Assembly: GCA_964537975.1 (NCBI GenBank)
Contig: CAZIDP010000016.1
Coordinates: 1 to 64,000 of the forward strand
Length of the DNA stretch: 64,000 nt
Direction: 5' to 3'
Origin: SCBR16-9 sp964537975
GTDB lineage: Bacteria > Hydrogenedentota > Hydrogenedentia > Hydrogenedentales > SCBR16-9
Position numbers and translations under genes: made by a program. The notes below the pieces were generated by a model. It was not told where the DNA came from. It searched no databases and was given only the letters and a program-made list of their open reading frames with translations. Of this stretch, positions 17,658 through 26,389 are shown piece by piece (position 1 is the stretch's first letter; the number at the start of each line of letters is the position of its first letter).

Positions 17658-18749
17658 TCAGCTTCGAATTGCCTCAAGCGCCGAATATACGTGTTCGCGT
17701 TGAATATCAGTTCGGTGAACAACATGCCCCAATTCCGTTGCCAGAATGAATTTCAATGTACCGGCACGTGCCTTTTTATCTTTCATCATCGCATTCCAGG
17801 TTGCCTCTACGGGCAAATCAGCCCAATGCGTAGGCAATCCATACGATGAAATACACTTCCGTTGCGTGGCAACAAAAGAATCATCGACCATACCCAGAAT
17901 CCTGGACAGTTCACCGGCAGCGCACATACCTAAAGCGATTGCTTCACCATGCAAAAAGGTTTTGTATGCGGTCACTGCTTCAATTGCATGACCAAAGGTA
18001 TGCCCGTAATTCAGATTAGCCCGGACGCCATGCTCCTTTTCATCTTCTGCGACAATTGCTGCCTTGATTTCACAAGAGCGTGCAATGGGATACGCCAATA
18101 TATCAGGCTCACACTTCAAAATGCGATTGACATGTGTTTCAACAAATTCGAAGAGTGCTGAATCAGCAATAATTCCATGCTTGATCACCTCCGCCATACC
18201 AGCCCGAAGCTCTCGCTCCGGCAAGGTATCCAGAAAACGCATGTCTATCAATACAGCACAGGGTTGATGAAACACACCTATGGTGTTTTTTCCATACGGA
18301 TGGTTCACCCCTGTTTTACCACCAACACTGGAGTCAACCTGCGCTACAATGGTGGTGGGAATTTGTATAAAGGGGATGCCCCGCATGAAAACACCCGCGG
18401 CAAACCCGGTAATATCACCCACTACACCACCACCCAATGCGATGAGTATGCCTGCCCGGTCCAAGCCTGCCTCCAGTAAGGTACCACAAATTTCTTCAAT
18501 TCGTATCAGTCGTTTCTGTTCTTCACCTGCAGGCATTACATGCAGCACACTCGTATATCCGGCTTCCCGTACCAGACACTCAACCTGGTCAGCATATGAT
18601 GGCGCTACATTTGTATCCGTGATGATACCAATGCTTCCTTGAACACCACTTGCTCGAATGAGTTCGGGAAGCAGGTGCAGCACTTCGGTACCAATATGAA
18701 TGTTGTAGCTGCGCTCACCGAGGTCTACCGGGATTTTTTTTATATTCAA
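17658..18749 (-). CDS. aroB: 3-dehydroquinate synthase
   Basis: 363 residues, the family length. It catalyses conversion of DAHP to 3-dehydroquinate, the second step of the shikimate pathway, using NAD and a divalent metal. Signature segments are intact: GGGVVGDITGFAAG, PTTIVAQVDSSVGGKTGVNH, AEVIKHGII and NLGHTFGHAIE equivalent NYGHTFGHAIE (metal ligands Glu and two His). The start is TTG at 18749 with GGGA about 10 bases upstream; the next in-frame Met is too far inside the fold (VDLGERSYNI is the usual N-terminus). A 2-deoxy-scyllo-inosose synthase homologue is a less likely alternative. It lies 28 bases after the oxidoreductase gene. Confidence 0.94.
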   Translation of the reverse strand: MNIKKIPVDLGERSYNIHIGTEVLHLLPELIRASGVQGSIGIITDTNVAPSYADQVECLVREAGYTSVLHVMPAGEEQKRLIRIEEICGTLLEAGLDRAGILIALGGGVVGDITGFAAGVFMRGIPFIQIPTTIVAQVDSSVGGKTGVNHPYGKNTIGVFHQPCAVLIDMRFLDTLPERELRAGMAEVIKHGIIADSALFEFVETHVNRILKCEPDILAYPIARSCEIKAAIVAEDEKEHGVRANLNYGHTFGHAIEAVTAYKTFLHGEAIALGMCAAGELSRILGMVDDSFVATQRKCISSYGLPTHWADLPVEATWNAMMKDKKARAGTLKFILATELGHVVHRTDIQREHVYSALEAIRS

Positions 18750-18777
18750 TCGTTTAGTTTCCCAAAAATGCCCCAGA

Positions 18778-19812
18778 TTAATGCTTGAGCGATATGCGTT
18801 TACCGGTCATGGCTGATTCTTCAGCAGCCAGTATGACATCCAAGGATTTCTTGCCTTCCAATCCACTGCAGAAGGGTGCTTCCAAGCCCAGCACTGCCCG
18901 CACAAACGCACCGGCAACATCGACACCCCAAGAACCTTCATAATGATTTAATGGTCCTGGATTATCAAACACAATTTCACAGGCGGGGTTTACCAGGTTG
19001 GCAACCAGTTTACGTTCCGGCTGACTGTTGTCAATGCGCAATGTGCCGTTCTCACAATGGAAATTGGTAAAGTTGGCACCCGTTCCCTTGATAGTCCAGG
19101 AAGCTGCCAACGTTCCAATCGCCCCATTCTCAAAACGTATGCAAGAAGAAAAGTTGTCTTCGACATCTGCGTCAGGCTTTTCTAAACACTCCGCAAAAGC
19201 AGATATTTCTGTTATTTCCATACCGGATAAATACCGAATCAAGTCTGCGGTATGTACGCCCAGGTCGGCCATGGCACCAAACCGTGCTTTGTCTCGTTGG
19301 AAAAACCATTTTCCGGTCGGACTCCAGTATTCCGGTCCACTGTGACCAAACATGGCAGTCACATAGAGAATCTTGCCCAAGATACCACTTTCCAACACTT
19401 CTTTCGCTTTTCGATGTGTAGAAAAACGGCGTTGGCTCTGATTGACCATGATCAATTTGCCCGCCTTTTCTGCAGCATCGATCATCGACTGGGCTTCCTC
19501 TGAACTCGTAGCCATGGGCTTTTCTACAAAGACGTGGCAACCAGCACGGGAGGCGGCAATACTCGCCGGACCATGGAATATGTTGGGCAAACAAATTGAA
19601 ACAGCGTCAAGACGCTCTTTTTTCAGCATAATTTCAAAATCTGTATAGACTTGTGCTTCGGGAGCGAAACGGTCTGCCAGCGCTTGGGCCTTGTCTTCTA
19701 TTAAATCACAAAATGCTACCAGTTCCGCATGCGGACACACCGAATAATCGGGTACATGCAAACGTTCAGCAATAGCTCCGCAACCTATTATACCTACACG
19801 AACTTTACTCAC
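18778..19812 (-). CDS. Gfo/Idh/MocA-family NAD(P)-dependent sugar oxidoreductase
   Basis: About 344 residues. The N-terminal Rossmann fold begins VRVGIIGCGAIAERLH; FVEKPMATSSEEA is the conserved EKP motif; the C-terminal half is the Gfo/Idh substrate-binding domain (FGAMADLGVHTADLIRYL). These enzymes oxidise or reduce sugars, inositols or amino sugars. Two starts are possible: ATG at 19818 sits only one base after GGGGGAGG, whereas GTG at 19812 has a normal 7-base spacing and is chosen. First gene of the group oxidoreductase-aroB-TPR. Its physiological sugar is unknown. Confidence 0.9.
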   Translation of the reverse strand: MSKVRVGIIGCGAIAERLHVPDYSVCPHAELVAFCDLIEDKAQALADRFAPEAQVYTDFEIMLKKERLDAVSICLPNIFHGPASIAASRAGCHVFVEKPMATSSEEAQSMIDAAEKAGKLIMVNQSQRRFSTHRKAKEVLESGILGKILYVTAMFGHSGPEYWSPTGKWFFQRDKARFGAMADLGVHTADLIRYLSGMEITEISAFAECLEKPDADVEDNFSSCIRFENGAIGTLAASWTIKGTGANFTNFHCENGTLRIDNSQPERKLVANLVNPACEIVFDNPGPLNHYEGSWGVDVAGAFVRAVLGLEAPFCSGLEGKKSLDVILAAEESAMTGKRISLKH

Positions 19813-20084
19813 AATCATACCTCCCCCATCGGGTTATTGATTAGAAATTATACACACTAACATCACTTGATCATACCGTAACCCATTGAAATACACATAA
19901 TATTATCTGTATCTGCATATCAGTTGGCATTGCGAGACACACATTCTAGTCAGCAACAGCCCACAGACGCAAGCCCGACACATTATTTCCTTGGAAAAAT
20001 TACCGAAATGAAATTGAACCTTTGACTACCGTAATGGGTAGGACAGTATTGTACTCTAAAAAAATATACAATAGGGTAGCAATT

Positions 20085-20888
20085 TCAGGATTTGAGGCGG
20101 TGAAAAAGCAACACCAGTCCAAATATTGCTGCTTGAACCAAAATGATAACCGGGCCACTGGGCATGTCAAGGTAATACGACGCATATAATCCGGATATGA
20201 CACTGAACAGACCGATTCCAACTGATATGAGCGTCATTTGAAAGAAAGTGGCAGCAATTAACCGTGCTGCTGCGGGCGGAAGCACAAGGAATGCAGCCAT
20301 CAGGACGATACCAACCACTTTAATCGAAACTACTATGGCAACAGAGATAGCTACAAAAAGTAGTGAGTCTTCCCGCAATACCGGGAGACGATCTGACTGT
20401 GCCAGGGTACGATCAAAGGTGGCATAAGCCCAACGACTCCACAAAGGAAGTGTCAACAGGCTCAATGCAGTTATGCTACCAGTAATCCAGAGGTCTGTCA
20501 CGGTGATTGCAAGAATGGAACCAAACAAGTAGGTGAAGGCATCACCGGTATACCCTTGCTTCAACGAGAGAAATATGACACCAAGTGCCATAGAAACCGA
20601 GAAAAAAATACCAATCGCAGTATCCGGCTCTATACCAGAATATTCACGAACCCATACAATCGCCAGGGCAACCAGAACCGTGAATGGAACTGCAATCCAC
20701 AGGGGGTGAACATTCAGCAAAATGCCGAGTGCGACTCCACCGAAAGCGGCATGCGCCAGCCCACTGCCCAGAAAAGCCAGTCGACGTTGCACCACAAGTG
20801 GGCCATAATAACTTGAAAGCAAGCCAACCAGGATGCCACCGATCAAAGCACGTTGCATAAAAGGCATTTCCAATGGCTCAAAGAACAT
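20085..20888 (-). CDS. znuB: Zinc/manganese-type ABC transporter permease
   Basis: 267 residues, a polytopic inner-membrane protein with about eight helices. RALIGGILVGLLSSYYGPLVVQ and HAAFGGVALG are typical of the ABC-3 (ZnuB/TroC/MntB) family. The ATG at 20888 has GGAG 6 bases upstream, overlapping the ATPase gene by 11 bases; another ATG at 20900 lacks a ribosome site. Third gene of a substrate-binding protein-ATPase-permease operon. Zinc rather than manganese is suggested by the His-rich loop of the binding protein and the divergent Zn/Cd exporter. Confidence 0.92.
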   Translation of the reverse strand: MFFEPLEMPFMQRALIGGILVGLLSSYYGPLVVQRRLAFLGSGLAHAAFGGVALGILLNVHPLWIAVPFTVLVALAIVWVREYSGIEPDTAIGIFFSVSMALGVIFLSLKQGYTGDAFTYLFGSILAITVTDLWITGSITALSLLTLPLWSRWAYATFDRTLAQSDRLPVLREDSLLFVAISVAIVVSIKVVGIVLMAAFLVLPPAAARLIAATFFQMTLISVGIGLFSVISGLYASYYLDMPSGPVIILVQAAIFGLVLLFHRLKS

Positions 20889-21675
20889 CTCTGTCTCCAT
20901 TGACTAGAGTTTTGTCTGATGTTTGAAGCTCTTCCGTGCCGGTGTGTGTTGTTTCCACATGTCCGGTAAAGCCAAACATCCTCAATAAACGCTCATTACG
21001 TGCCAGAGTTTCAGGTGGGCCAAAATCGAGCATCTCACGATCAAGCAGAAGGACATGGCTCGCGTGATACCGTGCACCTTCCCAATCGTGGGTAATCATC
21101 AGGATCGTCGATTCATTTTCCTTTTGGTATTTACCCAGAAGATGATACATATCTGCTTCACCCATGGCATCCATCCCTGCCGCGGGTTCATCCAGTATGA
21201 CCAGACGCGGCTTACGCACCAGACTGCGCGCAAGATATACGCGTTGCAGTTCTCCCCCACTCAATGCGCTGATCGGTCGCTCCGCGATTTGGGCAACACC
21301 GGTTTGCTCCATGGCCAACAGCGCTTTCTCACGGTCTTCTTTATTGATACGCCAAGGCCAGCTACGCCGCAATCCTGTAACAACAAGCTCAATCGCCTTG
21401 GCTGGAAAACTGCGATCCAATGTTTTTAACTGTGGGATATACCCCAAGTCAGTTGCTGGAAATTCCGCTGGGGTGTGCCCGAACAGCGTCACCGAACCTT
21501 GGCTGGGAGCCAATAAGCCCAGGACAATGTGCAGCAAGGTGCTTTTCCCAGCGCCATTGGGACCGATAATGGCAACAAAAGCACCTTCGGGGACAGTAAA
21601 CGTAACGGATTGCAACGCTTCAACCCTGCCAAAACGCATACCAATTCCATCAACAGCAACGGCAACCTTGCTCAT
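20878..21675 (-). CDS. znuC: Zinc ABC transporter ATPase
   Basis: 265 residues with Walker A GPNGAGKST, signature LSGGELQRVYLARSL, Walker B LVILDEPAAGMD and switch His in MITHDWEG. YIPQLKTLDRSFP is the family-typical Q-loop region of metal-uptake ATPases (YVPQ...DRDFP). The start ATG overlaps the stop of the binding-protein gene (ATGA) with GAGG 7 bases upstream. It energises the permease encoded next. Confidence 0.93.
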   Translation of the reverse strand: MSKVAVAVDGIGMRFGRVEALQSVTFTVPEGAFVAIIGPNGAGKSTLLHIVLGLLAPSQGSVTLFGHTPAEFPATDLGYIPQLKTLDRSFPAKAIELVVTGLRRSWPWRINKEDREKALLAMEQTGVAQIAERPISALSGGELQRVYLARSLVRKPRLVILDEPAAGMDAMGEADMYHLLGKYQKENESTILMITHDWEGARYHASHVLLLDREMLDFGPPETLARNERLLRMFGFTGHVETTHTGTEELQTSDKTLVNGDRDVL

Positions 21676-22631
21676 TGCAGGGCCTCAATAAAGATATGTG
21701 TGTTATACCATAAGAGGTCTTCATAAGTATTCGTCTGCCGTGCTCCCCCTACCGGGTCGATTTCCATCAGCCGTATGCCCGCTGCTTCAGATACTACCTC
21801 AGCGGGACGTCTAGGCAATTGTGGTTCAGTAAACACAACACCTACATCTTGCATAGCCAATTGATCAATCACTTGTCGAATATAGCGTGGTGAAGCTTCC
21901 TGTCCCGGATAGGGTTCCACCAGTGCGGCAACTTCAATACCATAACGATCTGTGTAATAAATCCAGGATGGGTGAAATAATGCTACGACACCACCAGAAA
22001 CTACAGAAATAGCGGTGTTGATATCATCATGTAATTGCTCCAGTCGCTCATTAAACGCTGCTGCATTTGCTTCGTATGTTTCACATCCCTCCGGGTCCAG
22101 CCGACACAAGTGAGCGGTCAACACGGGTAACATGGAGGCAACAGCCAGGGGATCAGCCCAGTAATGCGGGTCCAGATCGCCATGATCATGCTCATCTGCA
22201 TGATCATTTCTATGGTTGTGTTCATGTGTTTCGCCGTGATCATGCAGCGTGCATGCGCTGTCCTCATCCCAGTGTCGCTTCATTGCTTCATCTACCATGG
22301 GAAACGTAGGGATTCTTTCCCGGGCCGGCAACCCTGCTGCCCAGCCATCATATAAATCGTCTATATAAAACAATGCCAAGGCGCCTTCAGAACGACGAGC
22401 GTCTGAAGGACGTATTTCATAGGTATGCGGAGATACACCTGCTGGCATCAAACACTCAACAGTCGTTCGCTCACCTACGACTTCACGTAATATGATGGCT
22501 ACAGGAGGACACGTCGCGGCAAAGTATGCGGTATCACTCCGTGGTTTTGAACAACCCGAAACAATCAGAGCCAAAGTGATAACAAGACACAACATGCTGG
22601 CAAAGCGGACATTTCTTGACCAGCACCTCAA
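21672..22631 (-). CDS. znuA: Zinc-binding lipoprotein of ABC importer
   Basis: About 320 residues. A lipoprotein signal (LALIVSGCSK) places the mature Cys near the N-terminus, so it is tethered to a membrane. It is a cluster A-I metal-binding protein with VSPHTYEIRPSD, DPHYWADP, FHPSWIYYTDRYG and VFTEPQ segments that carry the metal His/Asp/Glu ligands. It also has the acidic His-rich loop (about 15 His between roughly 22150 and 22260) typical of zinc-specific members. The start is unclear: TTG at 22631 gives a good Arg-containing n-region, while longer starts at 22685 and 22709 would run through the candidate operator and lack ribosome sites. Confidence 0.88.
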   Translation of the reverse strand: MRCWSRNVRFASMLCLVITLALIVSGCSKPRSDTAYFAATCPPVAIILREVVGERTTVECLMPAGVSPHTYEIRPSDARRSEGALALFYIDDLYDGWAAGLPARERIPTFPMVDEAMKRHWDEDSACTLHDHGETHEHNHRNDHADEHDHGDLDPHYWADPLAVASMLPVLTAHLCRLDPEGCETYEANAAAFNERLEQLHDDINTAISVVSGGVVALFHPSWIYYTDRYGIEVAALVEPYPGQEASPRYIRQVIDQLAMQDVGVVFTEPQLPRRPAEVVSEAAGIRLMEIDPVGGARQTNTYEDLLWYNTHIFIEALQ

Positions 22632-22665
22632 TTCTTCAGTATGAATACTTACTTTTTCAATTGAC

Positions 22666-22699
22666 TTTACAATGTAAAAAAACATGATATATATAACAT
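22666..22699. promoter_or_regulatory. Candidate Zur/Fur-family operator between zinc import and export genes
   Basis: A perfect 6-1-6 palindrome TTTACA-A-TGTAAA (22666-22678) lies beside a second near-perfect palindrome, ATGATATATATAACAT (22684-22699, 14 of 16 positions symmetric). Both are between the divergent znuA-type and Zn/Cd ATPase genes. The spacing resembles Fur-family boxes. A -35-like TTGAAA for the leftward gene is adjacent (22660-22655). No zur gene is in the window. Confidence 0.5.
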
Positions 22700-22875
22700 A
22701 CCCTACCATGGTGATTATGTCGATACCAGATATCTCTGGTAGAATTACTTCGTGGTATCGTGCAGAAAAATTTGCCCTCTAATGATAACAGAATTTCAAT
22801 AAGTAAGCAACTTAACCTTTGACAACAAATAAGTACACAACACCACATCATAAAAACAAAAAAGATAAATTCTAT

Positions 22876-25119
22876 ATGAATCAATTCCAATATAAAATTC
22901 AAGGTATGGACTGTGCTGAAGAAGTTGCCTTGATCAAGAAAGTACTGTTGCCTGTAGTCAAAAACGATGAAACTTGCTTGCAGTTCGATTTACTTAAAGG
23001 CAAATTGACGGTCAATACACCAGATCAGGACATAAATCAAGAAGATTTGGCAAGCATTATCAAAAAAACAGGACTACACGCGGAGCCGTGGATAGAATCA
23101 GAACTATACCCGGATCATCGAAAATTCGGGTATAAAGAAATTTTCTGTCTACTGAGTGGACTGAGTCTGCTACTCGGGTTCTTTTACCATGCGATGATGG
23201 AAGGATGGCTGACAGCGCTAATGGCTGAATCCGATATGTCTGATTCGCCAACACCTACGCTTACTGTAATACTATACGTTATTACCATTGTGACTGGTGC
23301 ACGCTTCTTTGCGCCAAAAGGCTTTCATGCATTACGTATACTCCGCCCGGACATTAACCTGCTGGTTACAGTCGCAATTATCGGTGCCATTGCACTGGGA
23401 GAATTTTTTGAAGCAGCAATGGTAGCTTTTCTTTTTTCTGTTGCATTACTGCTTGAAAGCTGGAGCGTGGGTCGTGCAAGAAATGCGATCCGTGCCTTGA
23501 TGGATATGTCTCCACAAAATGCCCGACGCATCGAAGTTTCAGACGACGATAAAGTAATTGAAGTACTCAGCCCCGTGGAGACTATTGTCCCAGGAGAAAC
23601 CATAGTGGTGCATCCAGGCGAGCGTATACCGCTGGATGGAAAAGTGCATCGGGGTATAACATCGGTGAACCAGGCGCCAATCACCGGCGAATCGTTGCCC
23701 GTACCCAAAAAGCAGGATGACATGGTCTATGCTGGGTCGATAAACAATGAAGGGGCTATCGAGATCGAGGTTACCCGCCCTGCCAAAGATTCCAGTCTGG
23801 CACGTATTGTTCGTATGGTTGAGGAAGCCCAGTCACGCCGCGCTCCCGCGGAACAATGGGTAGAAAAATTTGCGCGCTATTACACCCCTGCCATGATGGG
23901 ACTGGCACTGCTCATCGCGCTGCTACCTCCTCTTATAATGGGAATGCCCTGGGGTCAAGCAATCTACCTCTCGCTGGTAATGTTGCTCATAGCCTGTCCA
24001 TGCGCGTTGGTCATCTCGACTCCCGTAAGTATTGTCGCCGGGTTGTCGACGGCTGCACGTTCTGGCATCTTAATCAAAGGGGGTGCCTATCTGGAAGCAC
24101 CGGCACATCTGCGAGCGGTAGCCTTTGACAAGACGGGCACCTTGACTGAAGGGAAGCCACAAGTACAAAAGGTATCATCATTAAATCATCATGATGAAAC
24201 CTTGATCTTACAATTGGCTGCAACCTTGGAGAGTCGAAGCCAACACCCCTTGGCTCAAGCGATAGTCAGTCATGCGGCAGAAACTGGAGTTACCTTATCA
24301 CAAGCCTCAAACCATCAGGCTATTGAAGGCAAGGGTGCCAAAGCGCTCATAGAAGGTAAACCGTACTGGATTGGAAACGCGCGATTGGCCAGAGAGCTAT
24401 GCCAGCGTTCCGAAGATCAAAATGTTTCCAATGATCAACATGATTTTTTGACTAGTACGCTCGAAGATGCATTGAGCCATGCTGAATCCGTAGAAGATGC
24501 AGGGCATTCTGTAGTGATTCTTGGATGTGACAATGAGCCGATGGGATTAATCAGCATAGCGGATACCCCTCGCGTCGGAGCATCTGAGACGCTGTTAAAG
24601 CTGAAGAAATATGGAATCCATAATACCATTATGCTCACAGGAGATAATCAAGGCACCGCCCGATCATTGGCAGAAATGCTGGGTATCAATGAGTTTTACG
24701 CTGGGCTGTTACCGGAAGATAAGGTGGACCGGATTAATGATCTGAAAGCCGCATATGGCAATGTTGCCATGGTGGGAGACGGCATCAATGACGCGCCTGC
24801 CCTGGCTGCCGCCAATCTGGCTATATCTATGGGAGCCATTGGAAGCGATGCCGCAATTGAGACCAGTGATATTGCACTAATGTCAGACGACATCACCAAA
24901 TTGCCCTGGTTGATTCGTCACTCAAAACGCACCTTGCGAATCATTAAACAAAATATCGTTATCGCACTTGGTTTGAAAATTGTCGTATTGGTATTGGCTT
25001 TTTTCGGTATCGCAGCGCTCTGGCTAGCCATTGTCGCCGATATGGGTGCCTCCCTGCTGGTGATTTCCAATGGGATGCGCCTGTTGCGTGGCGCCTCAAC
25101 CAAATCTGGAATCCATTAA
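22876..25119 (+). CDS. Heavy-metal P1B-type ATPase (Zn/Cd/Pb exporter)
   Basis: 747 residues from the ATG at 22876. Order: N-terminal HMA domain with GMDCAEE (the GMDC-type site of ZntA/CadA proteins), transmembrane pairs, actuator domain with ITGES, CPC metal-transport motif at Cys374-Pro-Cys376, phosphorylation Asp418 in DKTGTLTEGKP, SQHPLAQAI nucleotide-binding His-Pro, GDGINDAPAL hinge, and two C-terminal helices with DMGASLLVI, where the conserved Asp is typical of Zn/Cd pumps. Function: ATP-driven efflux of Zn, Cd or Pb across the inner membrane. A weak upstream site leaves the start uncertain (TTG at 22819 is in frame). It is divergent from the zinc importer and 3 bases before a flavoprotein gene. 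Confidence 0.93.
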   Translation: MNQFQYKIQGMDCAEEVALIKKVLLPVVKNDETCLQFDLLKGKLTVNTPDQDINQEDLASIIKKTGLHAEPWIESELYPDHRKFGYKEIFCLLSGLSLLLGFFYHAMMEGWLTALMAESDMSDSPTPTLTVILYVITIVTGARFFAPKGFHALRILRPDINLLVTVAIIGAIALGEFFEAAMVAFLFSVALLLESWSVGRARNAIRALMDMSPQNARRIEVSDDDKVIEVLSPVETIVPGETIVVHPGERIPLDGKVHRGITSVNQAPITGESLPVPKKQDDMVYAGSINNEGAIEIEVTRPAKDSSLARIVRMVEEAQSRRAPAEQWVEKFARYYTPAMMGLALLIALLPPLIMGMPWGQAIYLSLVMLLIACPCALVISTPVSIVAGLSTAARSGILIKGGAYLEAPAHLRAVAFDKTGTLTEGKPQVQKVSSLNHHDETLILQLAATLESRSQHPLAQAIVSHAAETGVTLSQASNHQAIEGKGAKALIEGKPYWIGNARLARELCQRSEDQNVSNDQHDFLTSTLEDALSHAESVEDAGHSVVILGCDNEPMGLISIADTPRVGASETLLKLKKYGIHNTIMLTGDNQGTARSLAEMLGINEFYAGLLPEDKVDRINDLKAAYGNVAMVGDGINDAPALAAANLAISMGAIGSDAAIETSDIALMSDDITKLPWLIRHSKRTLRIIKQNIVIALGLKIVVLVLAFFGIAALWLAIVADMGASLLVISNGMRLLRGASTKSGIH

Positions 25120-25122
25120 CCT

Positions 25123-26247
25123 GTGGGCGCAGAATCGCCACTTTCATGCTCCTTGCTGCTTGTTGGCGGTGGCCATGCCCATCTTGAAATAATCCGAAGT
25201 GCAGCATCATTTCTCTCTGCCGGTCATTCTGTACATCTCATTGATACAGCGAACTTCTACTATTCCGGAATGGCTTCAGGCATGTTGGGAGGCAAGTATG
25301 AAGTCGATGATATCGGCGTTGATCTGACTTCACTTTGCCAAAGAAACAATGTAGGCATGACACATGATCATGTGAAACAAATACACCCCAATCAACGAAT
25401 CGTTAAAACTTTCAGCGGACAAACATTTCATTATGACGTACTGTCACTCAACATGGGCAGTCGTGTATTGCATAAAGTTGATCAGCAGACCACAGATACA
25501 GAGCGGATATTCTATGCCAAGCCATTGACCGAATTGATGCGGCTTCGCAACCGGTTGGAAATTGATTGGAAAGAACACAATCATTCACCACATATTGTAG
25601 TCGTTGGGGGTGGCGCGACTGGTGTAGAGCTGAGCGCCAATCTCTGTACATTGGCCCAAAGCCAGAACAGCGACTTGCATCTGACATTGCTATGTAGTAG
25701 CAAGCACCTGGTGCCAGATGCCCCACCAGGAGCCAGCGAATTTCTCTACCACTTTCTGACCAAACAAGGTGTTCAGATTCAATCCGAAGCCAGGGCAACA
25801 CGCATCACAGCAGATCATGTGTACACGGATCATTCATCAGAGCAGTTCGATTACCTTTTGCTGGCTACCGGACTGGGCTTTCAACCTCCTGTAACAGACT
25901 TCGGATTGCCCTGTTCGGAAGCTGGTATTCCTGTATCGTCAACACTGGAAGTGCGTGACACAGAAAATGTATTTGCCATAGGCGACTGCATGGATTTTTC
26001 GCCACGGCCACTTCCCAAGCTAGGGGTATTTGGTGTACGGGCAACGCCCGTGTTGCTGCATAATTTACATGCCAAACTACTAGGTGCGCCATTGCATGAA
26101 TACATCCCCCAATCACGTTATCTATCTATTCTCAATCTGGGCAATGGAAGTGCATTAGCATATTGGGGCTCATTCTGGTGGCAAGGCCGATCTGCAATGC
26201 GACTCAAGCATTGGCTCGATACCGCATTCCTGAATCGATACCGGTAG
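25123..26247 (+). CDS. FAD-dependent pyridine nucleotide-disulfide-type oxidoreductase (NDH-2 / SelD-N-terminal-like)
   Basis: 374 residues. The start is GTG, 3 bases after the ATPase stop, so translation is probably coupled. The FAD-binding motif is LLVGGGHAHLEIIR, and the second Rossmann motif is HIVVVGGGATGVELS. NVFAIGDCMDF is the third FAD contact. The early His-Ala-His and YYSGMASGMLGG resemble the oxidoreductase group found alone or fused to the N-terminus of selenophosphate synthetase, related to type II NADH dehydrogenases. No CxxxxC redox-active disulfide is evident. The substrate is not known; pairing with a metal-efflux ATPase is unusual. It ends in a hydrophobic/basic tail but has no clear membrane helix. 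Confidence 0.85.
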   Translation: MGAESPLSCSLLLVGGGHAHLEIIRSAASFLSAGHSVHLIDTANFYYSGMASGMLGGKYEVDDIGVDLTSLCQRNNVGMTHDHVKQIHPNQRIVKTFSGQTFHYDVLSLNMGSRVLHKVDQQTTDTERIFYAKPLTELMRLRNRLEIDWKEHNHSPHIVVVGGGATGVELSANLCTLAQSQNSDLHLTLLCSSKHLVPDAPPGASEFLYHFLTKQGVQIQSEARATRITADHVYTDHSSEQFDYLLLATGLGFQPPVTDFGLPCSEAGIPVSSTLEVRDTENVFAIGDCMDFSPRPLPKLGVFGVRATPVLLHNLHAKLLGAPLHEYIPQSRYLSILNLGNGSALAYWGSFWWQGRSAMRLKHWLDTAFLNRYR

Positions 26248-26389
26248 ATCATGAACAAGGTTCTTAAGACAACATCACGATTGAATCTGGCAGTAAATCT
26301 GGACTGAATTGATATGAATTCTTTAAGATGGTAGCAACAGTGTTAGTTTAGGCAAAATCAAAGCGTACAACGAACAAGCGAGCCAAGGC

